Source of the DNA: an uncultured Pelagibacteraceae bacterium
Lineage (GTDB): Bacteria; Pseudomonadota; Alphaproteobacteria; Pelagibacterales; Pelagibacteraceae
Direction of reading: 5' to 3'
Assembly: GCA_902612605.1 (NCBI GenBank)
Contig: CACMDY010000005.1
Span: forward strand, 31,372-95,371
DNA length: 64,000 bases
Of the stretch, positions 8,438 through 17,478 are shown piece after piece. The number at the start of each line of letters is the position of its first letter. Position 1 is the first letter of the stretch. The translations under genes were made by a program, and so were the position numbers. The notes under the pieces were generated by a model, which did no database searches, was not told the origin of the DNA, and saw only the letters and a program-made list of their open reading frames with translations.

Positions 8438-9269
8438 AAGTCACTAAAAACCTATAAAGAAATAAAGTACCAATAACATAAAGAAAAACACCAAATAACC
8501 TTTGTGTTTTAACTCTATCTAGATCTTGAACTGTTTTTGCTCCAATCCTTGCCATGAATGTTGTTATTGGAACAAATATTATAAATGCTGGTATATTAAT
8601 AAATCCTATGCTTAATGGGATATCAGCTTTTAACATCAAACCAGATGTAAAAAATCCAATTGATCCAAATAAAGCAATTATAAATCCAATAGCTGCAGAG
8701 CTTCCTATTGCTAAGTTAATAGGATAACCAAAGTATCTTAATATAGGAACATTCATCATAGCTCCTGTTATACCCATGGGTGCAGAAATTAATCCTGACA
8801 AAAATCCAAATATTATTCTTGGGAAAATATTAAATTTTTTTTTAATTTTTTTTTTCTTTTCACTTTGTAACAACAAGTAAGCTCCAAAAAAGAAAACAAC
8901 TGCAGAAAAAAAGAATAATAATGTTTTAGTATTCATCAATGCTGCCATCAATGTTCCAGAGAAAACTCCAATTATTACAAATGTTCCATAATTTTTAATA
9001 ATATTAAAATCAACAGCATTATATTTTCTATGTGTTAATACTGAAGCTGTAGCAGTTAAAATTGTTATTGAGAAAGCCGTCCCTACAGATAAATGCATTA
9101 AATAATCTTTATCCACGTTAAATGCTTCAAACACAAAAAATAAAAATGGAACTGAAATTAATCCTCCACCGATACCAAAAAAACCTGCAAAAAAACCAAC
9201 TGGAACAGCGGCTGCCATCATTAAAAAAATAAAATAAATATTATTAATCTCTAAAAGAGTATTATTCAA
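8436..9269 (-). CDS. TSUP (TauE/SafE) family membrane permease
   Basis: 277 aa with about eight membrane segments in two repeats. The first repeat contains GFFAGFFGIGGGLISVPFLFF and the second LSGLISAPMGITGAMMNVPIL, the paired Gly-rich helices of TSUP proteins, which export sulfite or organosulfur anions or carry small carboxylates. It overlaps the dusA stop by 8 bp and is the last gene of the matPQMA-like operon. Given that context, an organic-acid or sulfite efflux role is possible, but the sequence does not decide. It is shorter than, and distinct from, the TSUP gene at 58412. Confidence 0.88.
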   Translation of the reverse strand: MNNTLLEINNIYFIFLMMAAAVPVGFFAGFFGIGGGLISVPFLFFVFEAFNVDKDYLMHLSVGTAFSITILTATASVLTHRKYNAVDFNIIKNYGTFVIIGVFSGTLMAALMNTKTLLFFFSAVVFFFGAYLLLQSEKKKKIKKKFNIFPRIIFGFLSGLISAPMGITGAMMNVPILRYFGYPINLAIGSSAAIGFIIALFGSIGFFTSGLMLKADIPLSIGFINIPAFIIFVPITTFMARIGAKTVQDLDRVKTQRLFGVFLYVIGTLFLYRFLVT

Positions 9270-10263
9270 TTTGACCTGCCGATATACTTTGTGGATTAAA
9301 TTTTACTTTATCCATTATGTGATCAATTTTCTTAATATCGGCATCTCTTACACACATATTTTCACTTAGATATCTTTTCCAAAAACTTGAACCTGTTTGT
9401 CCATGAAATAAACCAAGAGTATGTCTCATAATTTGATTTAATCTTGTACCCTTTTTAATTTCTTCTTTTACATACTCAATTAGTTTCTCAACAACTTCTT
9501 GTCTTGTCAAAACTTCACTATTATTATAAATTTGATTCTCGATATCTGCTAACATGTAAGGGGAATGATAAATTGACCTTCCAATCATAACACCATCTAC
9601 ATTATCCAAATGTTCTTTGATTTGATCAGTAGACGTAATGCCTCCATTAATTATTATTTCTAAATCTTGAAAATCTTTTTTTAATCTATTTACGTATTCA
9701 TATTTCAAAGGTGGAATATTTAAATTTTGTTTAGGAGTAAATTTTCCTAACATTGCCTTTCTGGCATGGATTATAAAAGTTTTAACACCTGTTTCTTTTA
9801 AAATATTTATAAAATTATATAAATTTTCATATTGATCCACATTATCAAATCCAATTCTAGTTTTAACTGTTACAGGAAGAGAAGTTTTTGAAATCATTTC
9901 ACTTAGACAATCAGCTACAAGATTAGGTTCTTGAATTAAACAAGCTCCAAATCTATTTTTCTGAACCTTTTTACTTGGACAGCCTAAATTCAAATTTATT
10001 TCATCATAGCCAAATTCTTCTCCTAAATGAGCAGCATTTCCTAATAATTTTGGAGAAGAACCTCCTAGCTGCAGAGCAACAGGTTTTTCCCTCATATCAA
10101 ATTCTAATAGTTTCTTTTTATCTCCTCTATCAATAGCTTCTGAGACAATCATTTCAGTATAGAGAAGAACATTTTTACTAATTAGTCTTAAGAAAAATCT
10201 TTCATGTTTGTCTGTGCAGTCCATCATAGGAGCAACAGAAACAGTTCTATTTAATCTAGACAT
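9262..10263 (-). CDS. dusA: tRNA-dihydrouridine synthase DusA
   Basis: 333 aa. FMN enzyme that reduces U20/U20a in the tRNA D-loop. Family marks: VAPMMDCTDKHERFFLR at the N-terminus, ALQLGGSSP, EINLNLGCPSKKVQKNRFGACLI with the catalytic Cys in GACL, TVKTRIGFD, the FMN phosphate site IINGGI, and DGVMIGRSIYHSP. Length and the RFF..R motif fit the DusA branch. It overlaps matA upstream and the TSUP gene downstream by 8 bp each, so it is probably carried along in this operon rather than linked to it by function. Confidence 0.95.
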   Translation of the reverse strand: MSRLNRTVSVAPMMDCTDKHERFFLRLISKNVLLYTEMIVSEAIDRGDKKKLLEFDMREKPVALQLGGSSPKLLGNAAHLGEEFGYDEINLNLGCPSKKVQKNRFGACLIQEPNLVADCLSEMISKTSLPVTVKTRIGFDNVDQYENLYNFINILKETGVKTFIIHARKAMLGKFTPKQNLNIPPLKYEYVNRLKKDFQDLEIIINGGITSTDQIKEHLDNVDGVMIGRSIYHSPYMLADIENQIYNNSEVLTRQEVVEKLIEYVKEEIKKGTRLNQIMRHTLGLFHGQTGSSFWKRYLSENMCVRDADIKKIDHIMDKVKFNPQSISAGQIE

Positions 10264-11563
10264 ATTTTTTAAGTTTGCTTGATATATTAATTTTCTTTTC
10301 GTTTACATACTCTTGATGATTTTGCTCAATTTTACCGAGTTCATACTTGTAATTAACCATTATTCCAAATGATCGTCTAAGTCCTACATCAGAAACGTTA
10401 GCATTAACCACAATGTCATCAATTTCAGCACCATTTTTTAAATGGAACCTACATACATCATTTATAGGAAAACCTAAATCATTTTTTTGAACAGCCAAAT
10501 AATTTAAAGCGAGTTTTATAAGTAAATCTTTGTTATCTATAAATTTTCTATCTCCAATTTTAATATCTAATGATTTTAAAAACTCAACTTTAACAAAATT
10601 ATTTTTTTGAACTATCTCACTTATTTTCTCATTTTCTGATGACTTAACCCAATCAGCAAAACCCTGCATAGGTGATAAAGTTCCAAAATTTTTTACATCA
10701 GGTAGCTCTTCTTGTAATTCGTATACCACTCTCTTGATTAAGAAGTTGCCAAGCGTAACTCTTGATAGTCCTTCTTGACAGTTGCTAATTGAATAAAAAG
10801 TTGCTGTATCATAATCTTCCTTTTTTCCATCATTAGGTCTTGTTAACTCTTGAATAGATTTAGCTAGTCCTTTAGTTAGCGCGATCTCAACAAAAATTAT
10901 TGGCTCATCTTCTAATGCTGGATGAAAATAAGCAAAAAATCTTCTGTTTTCTCCTAATCTAATTTTCAATTCATTCATATCTTTCATTGAATGAACTTTT
11001 TCATATTTTAATAATTTTTCTAATATTGCAGCTTTTGTATCCCAGGTTATTTTTCTTAATTTTAAAAATCCAGGATTGAACCAATTTTTAAAAATATCAA
11101 TCAAATCGTAATCTAATTCTTTTAATTCGGGATTTTTTAATAAAAACATTTGTAGATCTTCTCTTAAAGAAACAATCTCTGCTGTCCCGTTTGGAGCCAT
11201 GTTTAATCTAATAAACAATTCTTTTCTAATTCCTGATGTAATTCTTGATAAATTTAAAATTGATCTACTATTTTTATTTTCGGTATAGTCTTTTATAGCA
11301 TTGTCAATATTTGCTGTATCAGGTTTATATTTTTCATTTACTTGAAGTAAGAATTTTAATTTATCTTCATGAGATAAGTTATGATATCTAAAAAGAATAT
11401 CTCTTGCTAATGTAATGCCAAATGCTGCACCTTTAGAAGATAACAGGTCATCACATAGCTCAATTAAATCTCTTTTTTTAGAGAATTTTTTTAATGATTT
11501 TTTCTCTAAAATTTTTTGACCAGCATCAGCAATCGTCTCGAATATTCTTTTTATATTTAACAT
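10256..11563 (-). CDS. matA: Malonyl-CoA decarboxylase
   Basis: 435 aa. Converts malonyl-CoA to acetyl-CoA and CO2. An N-terminal helical domain (about 1-150) is followed by a GNAT-like catalytic domain. FGTLSPMQGFADW carries the catalytic Ser (TLSPIPGF in animal enzymes) and FHLKNGAEID the catalytic His; YSISNCQEGLSRVTLGNFLIKRVV is another family block. It lies 15 bp after the TRAP large-permease gene, in the order P-Q-M-A known for the Sinorhizobium meliloti malonate operon matPQMAB. No MatB (malonyl-CoA synthetase) follows; instead dusA and a TSUP gene overlap downstream. The symbol rests on the family plus this synteny. Confidence 0.9.
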   Translation of the reverse strand: MLNIKRIFETIADAGQKILEKKSLKKFSKKRDLIELCDDLLSSKGAAFGITLARDILFRYHNLSHEDKLKFLLQVNEKYKPDTANIDNAIKDYTENKNSRSILNLSRITSGIRKELFIRLNMAPNGTAEIVSLREDLQMFLLKNPELKELDYDLIDIFKNWFNPGFLKLRKITWDTKAAILEKLLKYEKVHSMKDMNELKIRLGENRRFFAYFHPALEDEPIIFVEIALTKGLAKSIQELTRPNDGKKEDYDTATFYSISNCQEGLSRVTLGNFLIKRVVYELQEELPDVKNFGTLSPMQGFADWVKSSENEKISEIVQKNNFVKVEFLKSLDIKIGDRKFIDNKDLLIKLALNYLAVQKNDLGFPINDVCRFHLKNGAEIDDIVVNANVSDVGLRRSFGIMVNYKYELGKIEQNHQEYVNEKKINISSKLKKYV

Positions 11564-11578
11564 GGTGTTTTTTATATA

Positions 11579-12910
11579 TTAAAAACCTAAACTTTTACCC
11601 ATTATTTTGTCAGGTAACCAAGTGACAATCTCAGGAAAAATACACAAAATAAGTATAGCTAGAGCCATAATTATCATAAATGGTATAGATCCCTTTAAAA
11701 TTTCTGACAAACTAACATCTGGTGTAATACCTTTAATTATATAAAGGTTTAATCCAACGGGTGGAGTGATAAGACCAATTTCCATATTAATTGTAAATAC
11801 AATCGCAAACCAGTACGGATCAAATCCCAGTTGAGTTATAACTGGCAATAATATTGCTGAGGTCATAACAATTACGGCAACTGGAGGTAAAAAGAAACCT
11901 GCAATCAACAGAAATATATTTATTAAAATAAATACTACCCATTTATTAGAGCTCATCTCTACCATACTTTGAGCTAATGATTGAGTTACGTAAAGTTGTG
12001 ATAATGTAAATGCAAAAAGATAAGAAGCTGCGATGATAAACATTATCATCACACTTTCTTTCATTGAAACTTTAACAATATTCCATATTTTTTTTGGTTG
12101 GTAAATTTTGTAGACGACCGCAATCAAAACAAAAACTAAAAAGGCTCCAACCCCTGAAGCTTCTGATGGAGTAGCAACACCACCATATAAAACATATAAG
12201 ACACCAGCAATGATTGCTAGGAAAGGAAGTATTCTTGGTAAAACCTCAATTTTTTCTTTAAAAGTTGGCGGAGTTCTATTCTTTAAAGCTTTAGCTGAGT
12301 TTTTATCTATAAAGTAACTGTGTATCAGTGCCCAGATAGCAAACATACCAGCAAGCATAAATCCAGGTATCAATCCGCTTAAAAATAATCTTCCGATTGA
12401 TGTTCCAGTTGCGATTCCATAAACAATTAAAACAATACTTGGAGGTATTAAAACTCCTAATGTTCCTCCCGCTGCTATAGTACCTGTTGCAATTTGATCT
12501 GAGTATCCTCTTTTTCTCATCTCAGGAATTCCCATAGTACCAATTGCAGCACAAGTTGCAGGACTTGATCCACTTAACGCAGCAAAGATTGAACAAGCTC
12601 CAATATTAGAAATGACTAAACCTCCTGGTACCCTCCATAACCATCTGTCCAATCCTGTATATAAATCTTTTCCTGCTGGAGAATTGGCAACTGCCATTCC
12701 CATTAATATAAACATTGGTATTGAAAGCAGGACGAACGAATTTAATCCTGCATAGAAAGTTTCAGCAAAAACATCTAACATTTGAAAACCTTCGAAAGCA
12801 ACTAAAAGAGCTATTGATACAAAGCTTAAACCAAAAGCGATTGGTATTCCCGAAAACAAAACTATTAAAGTAAAAACAGCTACGATTGTTGCAATTATTA
12901 ATGGATCCAT
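11579..12910 (-). CDS. TRAP transporter large permease (DctM type), probable malonate system
   Basis: 443 aa, about 12 TM helices, typical DctM length. Family motifs include SIPMFILMGMAVANS, GASGSSPATCAAIGTMGIPEM-like SALSGSSPATCAA, GTLGVLIPPSIVLIVYG and the C-terminal NMEIGLITPPVGLNLYIIKG. It carries substrate across the inner membrane with sodium once DctP delivers it. It shares one base with the dctQ stop, and the malonyl-CoA decarboxylase gene follows after 15 bp. Malonate or a related dicarboxylate is the likely substrate by operon order only. Confidence 0.94.
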   Translation of the reverse strand: MDPLIIATIVAVFTLIVLFSGIPIAFGLSFVSIALLVAFEGFQMLDVFAETFYAGLNSFVLLSIPMFILMGMAVANSPAGKDLYTGLDRWLWRVPGGLVISNIGACSIFAALSGSSPATCAAIGTMGIPEMRKRGYSDQIATGTIAAGGTLGVLIPPSIVLIVYGIATGTSIGRLFLSGLIPGFMLAGMFAIWALIHSYFIDKNSAKALKNRTPPTFKEKIEVLPRILPFLAIIAGVLYVLYGGVATPSEASGVGAFLVFVLIAVVYKIYQPKKIWNIVKVSMKESVMIMFIIAASYLFAFTLSQLYVTQSLAQSMVEMSSNKWVVFILINIFLLIAGFFLPPVAVIVMTSAILLPVITQLGFDPYWFAIVFTINMEIGLITPPVGLNLYIIKGITPDVSLSEILKGSIPFMIIMALAILILCIFPEIVTWLPDKIMGKSLGF

Positions 12911-13404
12911 TAGTTAGTATCCTGTTCGTCTGTAAGCTTAATAATCTCTGCTATATATTGTAAAATCATTAACGCAGCACCTATCATCATTGAAGAATAT
13001 GGTACCCACAAAGGAGGATCCCAAACAGTTCCCGTTGAGTAATTTTTAGTAAAAGCTTCCTCAACCATTAGAAAACCAAAGTAGAATAAAATTAAGAAGA
13101 ATAATAAACTGACTAATGAGGTAAAAATTTTAAGTCTTAAAATATTTTTTTTTGATAGAAAATCATAAATCCACTCCATGCTGACATGAGCTTTTTCACT
13201 TAAAACATATGCACTACCTATGAATGTTGAAGCAACTAGAAGCATTGTAACAAGCTCTGTTTGCCACGTTATTGCTCTTTGAAAAAAGTATCTTTCAAAA
13301 ACTAATTCAACAATAACAAGAATTGATAAAAGTAAGGCTAAAACAGCAAAAGCTCCACAAGCTCTTGCAACATAATCACAGAATTTTAAGTATTTTTCTT
13401 TCAT
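12910..13404 (-). CDS. TRAP transporter small permease (DctQ type)
   Basis: 164 aa with four TM helices. The conserved DctQ stretch AITWQTELVTMLLVASTFIGSAYVLSEKAHVSMEW (Trp-x-x-Glu and the downstream His) is clear. Its ATG directly follows nine Ts of the terminator-like hairpin at 13405-13442, and the only G-rich sequence at Shine-Dalgarno distance (AGGGG) lies in the hairpin 3' arm. Initiation is therefore probably weak or structure-controlled. Overlaps dctM by one base. Confidence 0.92.
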   Translation of the reverse strand: MKEKYLKFCDYVARACGAFAVLALLLSILVIVELVFERYFFQRAITWQTELVTMLLVASTFIGSAYVLSEKAHVSMEWIYDFLSKKNILRLKIFTSLVSLLFFLILFYFGFLMVEEAFTKNYSTGTVWDPPLWVPYSSMMIGAALMILQYIAEIIKLTDEQDTN

Positions 13405-13442
13405 AAAAAAAAACCCCTACTTATAGAGAATAAATAGGGGTT
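13405..13442 (-). terminator. Intrinsic terminator between dctP and dctQ
   Basis: AACCCCTA (13412-13419) pairs with TAGGGGTT (13435-13442) around a 15-nt loop. On the minus strand the stem is followed by TTTTTTTTT directly abutting the dctQ ATG. Partial termination here would give excess binding-protein mRNA over permease mRNA. The 3' arm also contains the only SD-like AGGGG for dctQ, so folding would mask it. Confidence 0.85.
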
Positions 13443-13456
13443 CTTTATATATTATT

Positions 13457-14467
13457 TTATTTAACTGCTAAAGCCATTTCCATTAGCTTATCGCCACCTG
13501 GAACTTTTTCAGCAAAAGCTTTATGAGATGATTTTTTTGCAATCTCAACCCATGCAGCATGATCATTAGCATCCATATACACTAATTTCACACCTGCAGC
13601 TTTGTATGCTTCCTCAAACTTTTTATCTAAGTTCTCTACTTGAGCTGTCATATATTTTTCAGCAACTTTTCCTGCTTTCATCAAAGCCACTTGTTGGCTA
13701 GAATTTAAAGCATTGTAGCTTTTCTTAGACATTAAAATTGGCTCATACATAAACCATAAACCAAATTTCCCTGGAGGAGTTGCACATTTTACTTGTTCGT
13801 AAATTTTGTAACTTACAAAACTTCCTGAACTAGTATTTGCACCTGTTAATACACCAGTTTGTAATCCAGTATAAATTTCAGATGATGGCATACTTTGAAT
13901 ACCTGCACCAGCAGCCTCTAACATTTGGTTGAAAGCTTTTCCTGCAGCTCTCATCACTTGTCCTTTAGCATCACTTGGATTCTTGATACATTTAGTTTTT
14001 GATGCGAAACCACCACCTAACCATGCATCTGATAGTACTACAACACCGGCATCACTGATTATTTTTTTAATCTCAGTCATCATTGGACCTTTATTAAATC
14101 TCAATGCATGCTCATGATTTTTTACAGTTCCTGGCATCAATGTAGCATCAAACTCTGGATGGAATTTTGATGCATAAGCTAATGGGAAAGCAGAAATATC
14201 TAATTGACCTGTAGTCATAGGCTTCCACTGTTCTTTTGGCTTATAAAGTGACTTAGCTGGATAAATTCTTATTTCTAAATCAACGTTTGCTTTTTTTACT
14301 TCATCAGCAATAATTTGTACCATTTCATGACGTGGGTCAAAAGAGCCATCAGCTCTTGGTGTACCTGGCCATTGGTGACTTGCTTTTAATGTAACTGCAT
14401 ATGCAGATCCTACTATTGAAAAAGCTATAATTATTGAAGACAAATATAATGTTATTTTTCTTAACAT
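13457..14467 (-). CDS. TRAP transporter solute-binding protein (DctP type)
   Basis: 336 aa from ATG 14467. The track start (14542) adds 25 residues without homology; at 14467 the SD AAAGGGGAAAA precedes a clean signal peptide, MLRKITLYLSSIIIAFSIVGSAYA. The mature part reads TLKASHQWPGTPRADGSFDPRHEMVQ. The ligand-binding Arg is expected in AKGQVMRAAGKAF, and GLQTGVLTGANT resembles the family's target loop. Periplasmic receptor for the DctQM permease; first gene of the matPQMA-like operon. The gene on the other side (CaiB type) is divergent, sharing an 82-bp promoter gap. Confidence 0.93.
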   Translation of the reverse strand: MLRKITLYLSSIIIAFSIVGSAYAVTLKASHQWPGTPRADGSFDPRHEMVQIIADEVKKANVDLEIRIYPAKSLYKPKEQWKPMTTGQLDISAFPLAYASKFHPEFDATLMPGTVKNHEHALRFNKGPMMTEIKKIISDAGVVVLSDAWLGGGFASKTKCIKNPSDAKGQVMRAAGKAFNQMLEAAGAGIQSMPSSEIYTGLQTGVLTGANTSSGSFVSYKIYEQVKCATPPGKFGLWFMYEPILMSKKSYNALNSSQQVALMKAGKVAEKYMTAQVENLDKKFEEAYKAAGVKLVYMDANDHAAWVEIAKKSSHKAFAEKVPGGDKLMEMALAVK

Positions 14468-14549
14468 AGTTTTCCCCTTTTTATTTATAATGATGATATT
14501 AAATTGAACTTGAGCAGAAGAGTCAATATAAGGAAATGACATACTTATT

Positions 14550-15692
14550 ATGGATGGTCCTTTAAAAAATTTATTAGTTGTTGATCTTACTAGGGTTTTA
14601 GTAGGACCATATTGTACAATGATTTTATCTGATCTCGGTGCACGTGTAATTAAAGTAGAAGCACCAGAAATTGGTGACGATTCGAGAAAGTTTGGACCTT
14701 TTGTAAAAGACTATTCAGCATATTTTATGTCACTGAATAGAGGAAAAGAAAGTATTGCTCTTAATCTAAAAAATGAAGATGATAAAAAAATATTTGATAA
14801 AATTTTAGCAAAGGCAGATATTTTAGTAGAAAATTTTAAACCGGGCACTTTAGAAAAATGGGGATATGGTTGGAAAGATGTAAGCAAAAAATATCCAAAA
14901 TTAATATATGCATCTGCATCTGGTTTTGGTCAAACCGGCCCTTTAAAAGAATTACCAGCTTATGACATGGTCGTTCAGGGAATGGGTGGACTGATGAGTG
15001 TTACAGGTCATCCAAATAGCGAGCCAACAAGAGTTGGAACATCAATTGGTGATATTACAGCAGGTCTTTTTACTGCAATCGGAATTAATGCAGCTTTGTA
15101 TGATAGACAAAAAACGGGCAAGGGAATGTTTATAGATGTTTCAATGTTAGACTGCCAAATTGCAATTTTAGAAAATGCAATTGCAAGATATTTATCTAAA
15201 AATGAAATTCCTAAACCGATGGGATCTAGACATCCTTCAATCGCTCCATTTGAGGCATTTAAAACAAAAGATAGTTATATAATCATTGCTGCAGGTAACG
15301 ATAAATTATATGAAAAACTTTGCGAAGTATTGGGCATACCTGAAATGGTGAGCGATAAAAGATTTAATACAAATTCACTAAGATGTGAAAATATGAATGA
15401 ACTAAAATCAATTTTTGAAAAAAAACTTTCTTCAAAAAATACTTCCGAATGGGTAAATGAAATGGAAAAATTGAAGATACCATGTGGACCAATATTTAAT
15501 ATTAAAGAGGCTGTAGAAAATCCCCAAGTAGAAGCTAGAAACATGATTGTTAAGGCTTATCATAAAGTAGTTGGTGATTTTAGATTAGCAGGCAATCCTA
15601 TAAAAATGTCTTCATACGAAGATAAAAGTACTAGAGGTGACATTCCTGATCTTGATGAACACAGGGAACAAATATTAAAAGAGTTTTCTTAA
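14550..15692 (+). CDS. CaiB/BaiF (family III) CoA-transferase
   Basis: 380 aa. Starts GPLKNLLVVDLTRVLVGPYCTMILSDLGARVIKVEAP, the standard family III N-terminus; YFMSLNRGKESIALNLK and the acceptor Asp region YDMVVQGMGGLMSVTG follow. These enzymes move CoA between carboxylic acids through an aspartyl-CoA thioester. It is transcribed away from the matPQMA-like operon, which lacks MatB. It may therefore supply malonyl-CoA by transfer from a donor such as succinyl-CoA (inference). The ATG at 14550 gives the family start. The 3' end abuts the rpoZ stop. Confidence 0.92.
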   Translation: MDGPLKNLLVVDLTRVLVGPYCTMILSDLGARVIKVEAPEIGDDSRKFGPFVKDYSAYFMSLNRGKESIALNLKNEDDKKIFDKILAKADILVENFKPGTLEKWGYGWKDVSKKYPKLIYASASGFGQTGPLKELPAYDMVVQGMGGLMSVTGHPNSEPTRVGTSIGDITAGLFTAIGINAALYDRQKTGKGMFIDVSMLDCQIAILENAIARYLSKNEIPKPMGSRHPSIAPFEAFKTKDSYIIIAAGNDKLYEKLCEVLGIPEMVSDKRFNTNSLRCENMNELKSIFEKKLSSKNTSEWVNEMEKLKIPCGPIFNIKEAVENPQVEARNMIVKAYHKVVGDFRLAGNPIKMSSYEDKSTRGDIPDLDEHREQILKEFS

Positions 15693-16220
15693 TTAAGAAT
15701 TATTTTCTTCGTCGCTTACGTTATCTGAAACTTGTTCTTCTGCTTCTGAAACTTGATCTAGTGAAACGTCATCATTTTCTTCAGTCTCACTTGGAGCTTC
15801 TACATTAACTTCAGGTTGAGCTGATGGTGATAATTCAGCAAGATCCTCTTTTGAGACTTGAATTTTTTCAGGGATTTTTCTAGCTCTTTTAGAAGGAAGA
15901 ATTGGTACACCACTTTTTGAGATTTCACCTTTGTATTGATTCTCAAAATCATCACCAATATCTTCATCTTCTTCAGCTGTATCATCAATTTGTTCTACGT
16001 GTTTTCTTAGTTTGTAAACTGCAGCTTCAGTTAAATCTGGAACTTTAATTGTTTCTTCAGCTATTTCTCTTAATGCAATAACTGTGTGCTTGTCGTTGTC
16101 TCTATCTAATGTAGGTTCAATTCCTGAATTAAGTTGAGTAGCTCTTTCTTTAGCAACCAAAACTAATTCATAAGGGCTATCTACTTTGTCTATACAGTCT
16201 TCAACGGTAACTCTTGCCAT
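15693..16220 (-). CDS. rpoZ: RNA polymerase omega subunit with long acidic tail
   Basis: 175 aa. Residues 1-70 are the omega fold ([30 protein letters not shown], then a helix with [14 protein letters not shown]), which helps assemble the beta-prime subunit. The usual length is about 80-130 aa; here about 95 extra residues follow. They are very acidic at both ends ([16 protein letters not shown] and [15 protein letters not shown]) with a basic [18 protein letters not shown] patch between. The tail is predicted to be disordered and has no motif I know. Start ATG 16220. Confidence 0.92.
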   Translation of the reverse strand: MARVTVEDCIDKVDSPYELVLVAKERATQLNSGIEPTLDRDNDKHTVIALREIAEETIKVPDLTEAAVYKLRKHVEQIDDTAEEDEDIGDDFENQYKGEISKSGVPILPSKRARKIPEKIQVSKEDLAELSPSAQPEVNVEAPSETEENDDVSLDQVSEAEEQVSDNVSDEENNS

Positions 16221-16261
16221 GGGCGATTAAATATACTCCAAGATCAACAAAATCAAGTGTT

Positions 16262-17470
16262 TTATACTAATATTGGATTTAATTTTTTTCTAATTAAAAA
16301 AAGAAGAATAAAAGAAATAAGTATATAAAGTGCAGATATTATAGCAATTTTCTCAATTGAAAATCCGATATCAATTAAAATACCAAAAAGAGCAGTTCCG
16401 AAAGCTGTTGAAAAAACCATAAGTGCGGTTGTCAAAGCTTTAATAGATCCAATATGCTTTACACCATAAACTTCGGCCCAAGTAGAAGATCCCAAAACAT
16501 TTGCCAAACCATTTGATATTCCAATTAAACCTAGAAATATAAATGCAGTAAATTGTGCATCAAAATAAACAATTACAAAAGTCGATAGAAATAAAGGAAT
16601 GTTCATAAATATTAAAAGTTTTCGACTTGTGAATTTATCAATCAAAAAACCGGATAATAAGAGTGTAATTACCGAAAACACTGAATATGACATAAAAGAC
16701 TGAGCAATTACAAATGGTCCCCAGTTTTTTGACTCAGTGATAAATGATTGGTAAACAAATACACCAGTTGCAATCCAAGGCATTGCCAGCATATTCATAC
16801 TTACGATATAAAATTTATAATCCTTTATTACTTCAATTCTTTTCCATTGCTTAATATTTTCCTCTTTAAATTCTTCACCTTCAGTACTTTCTCTCGTATC
16901 AAGTTTAACAGTTCGAACTAAAAAGAATGATGCAATCGGTAAAAATATTAAAACTAATATTGCAATTACAGTCCAAATATTATGCCAAGTTGTTAATGAC
17001 AACAAAAATACCATTAGAACGGGTAAAATAAATTCAGCACTAGATAAACCAAACCAACAAATACTTAATGCTCTACCCCTAGATTTTGTAAAATATCTTG
17101 AAACAGTTGTTGTTGCGGTATGAGACATCATTCCCTGTCCTGAAAATCTCATTAAGAAAATTGCAATGAATAAAAAAACTATAGATGAAATTTTTGAAAA
17201 GAAAAAACAAGAAAACGATAAAAGTAATGTTACATAAATTGCAAATCTAAAAATATTTATGTCATCAATTTTCTTTCCAACCCATATAAGTAGTAAACTA
17301 CTGCACAATGTTGCAGATGCATATATTGAGCCAAATTGTCCATGAGTTATCGATAGTGTCTCTCGTATACTTGTATTGAATATTCCAAGAAAAAAACTCT
17401 GTCCAAAGCTTGAAAAAAATGTAAATATAAAACCAAATACAATTACTTTTAAACTTAAATTTTTAAACAT
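16262..17470 (-). CDS. Major facilitator superfamily transporter
   Basis: 402 aa with 12 hydrophobic segments and a charged central loop (RTVKLDTRESTEGEEFKEEN), typical MFS size. A loop 2-3 motif GKKIDDINIFRF and the SRYFTKSRGRALSICWFGLSSAEFILP stretch resemble the oxalate/formate-like (OFA/MCP) antiporters. No substrate can be assigned. It begins 8 bp from the divergent dehydrogenase at 17479 and ends 41 bp before the rpoZ start. Confidence 0.88.
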   Translation of the reverse strand: MFKNLSLKVIVFGFIFTFFSSFGQSFFLGIFNTSIRETLSITHGQFGSIYASATLCSSLLLIWVGKKIDDINIFRFAIYVTLLLSFSCFFFSKISSIVFLFIAIFLMRFSGQGMMSHTATTTVSRYFTKSRGRALSICWFGLSSAEFILPVLMVFLLSLTTWHNIWTVIAILVLIFLPIASFFLVRTVKLDTRESTEGEEFKEENIKQWKRIEVIKDYKFYIVSMNMLAMPWIATGVFVYQSFITESKNWGPFVIAQSFMSYSVFSVITLLLSGFLIDKFTSRKLLIFMNIPLFLSTFVIVYFDAQFTAFIFLGLIGISNGLANVLGSSTWAEVYGVKHIGSIKALTTALMVFSTAFGTALFGILIDIGFSIEKIAIISALYILISFILLFLIRKKLNPILV

Positions 17471-17478
17471 AAAAAAAT

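Noticed and set aside
13457-14542. Longer dctP from 14542
   Set aside because: Extra 25 residues precede a perfect signal peptide and SD at 14467.
15800-15988. 62-aa minus ORF within rpoZ
   Set aside because: A different frame of the same strand as rpoZ, low-complexity Lys-rich translation of the acidic tail region.
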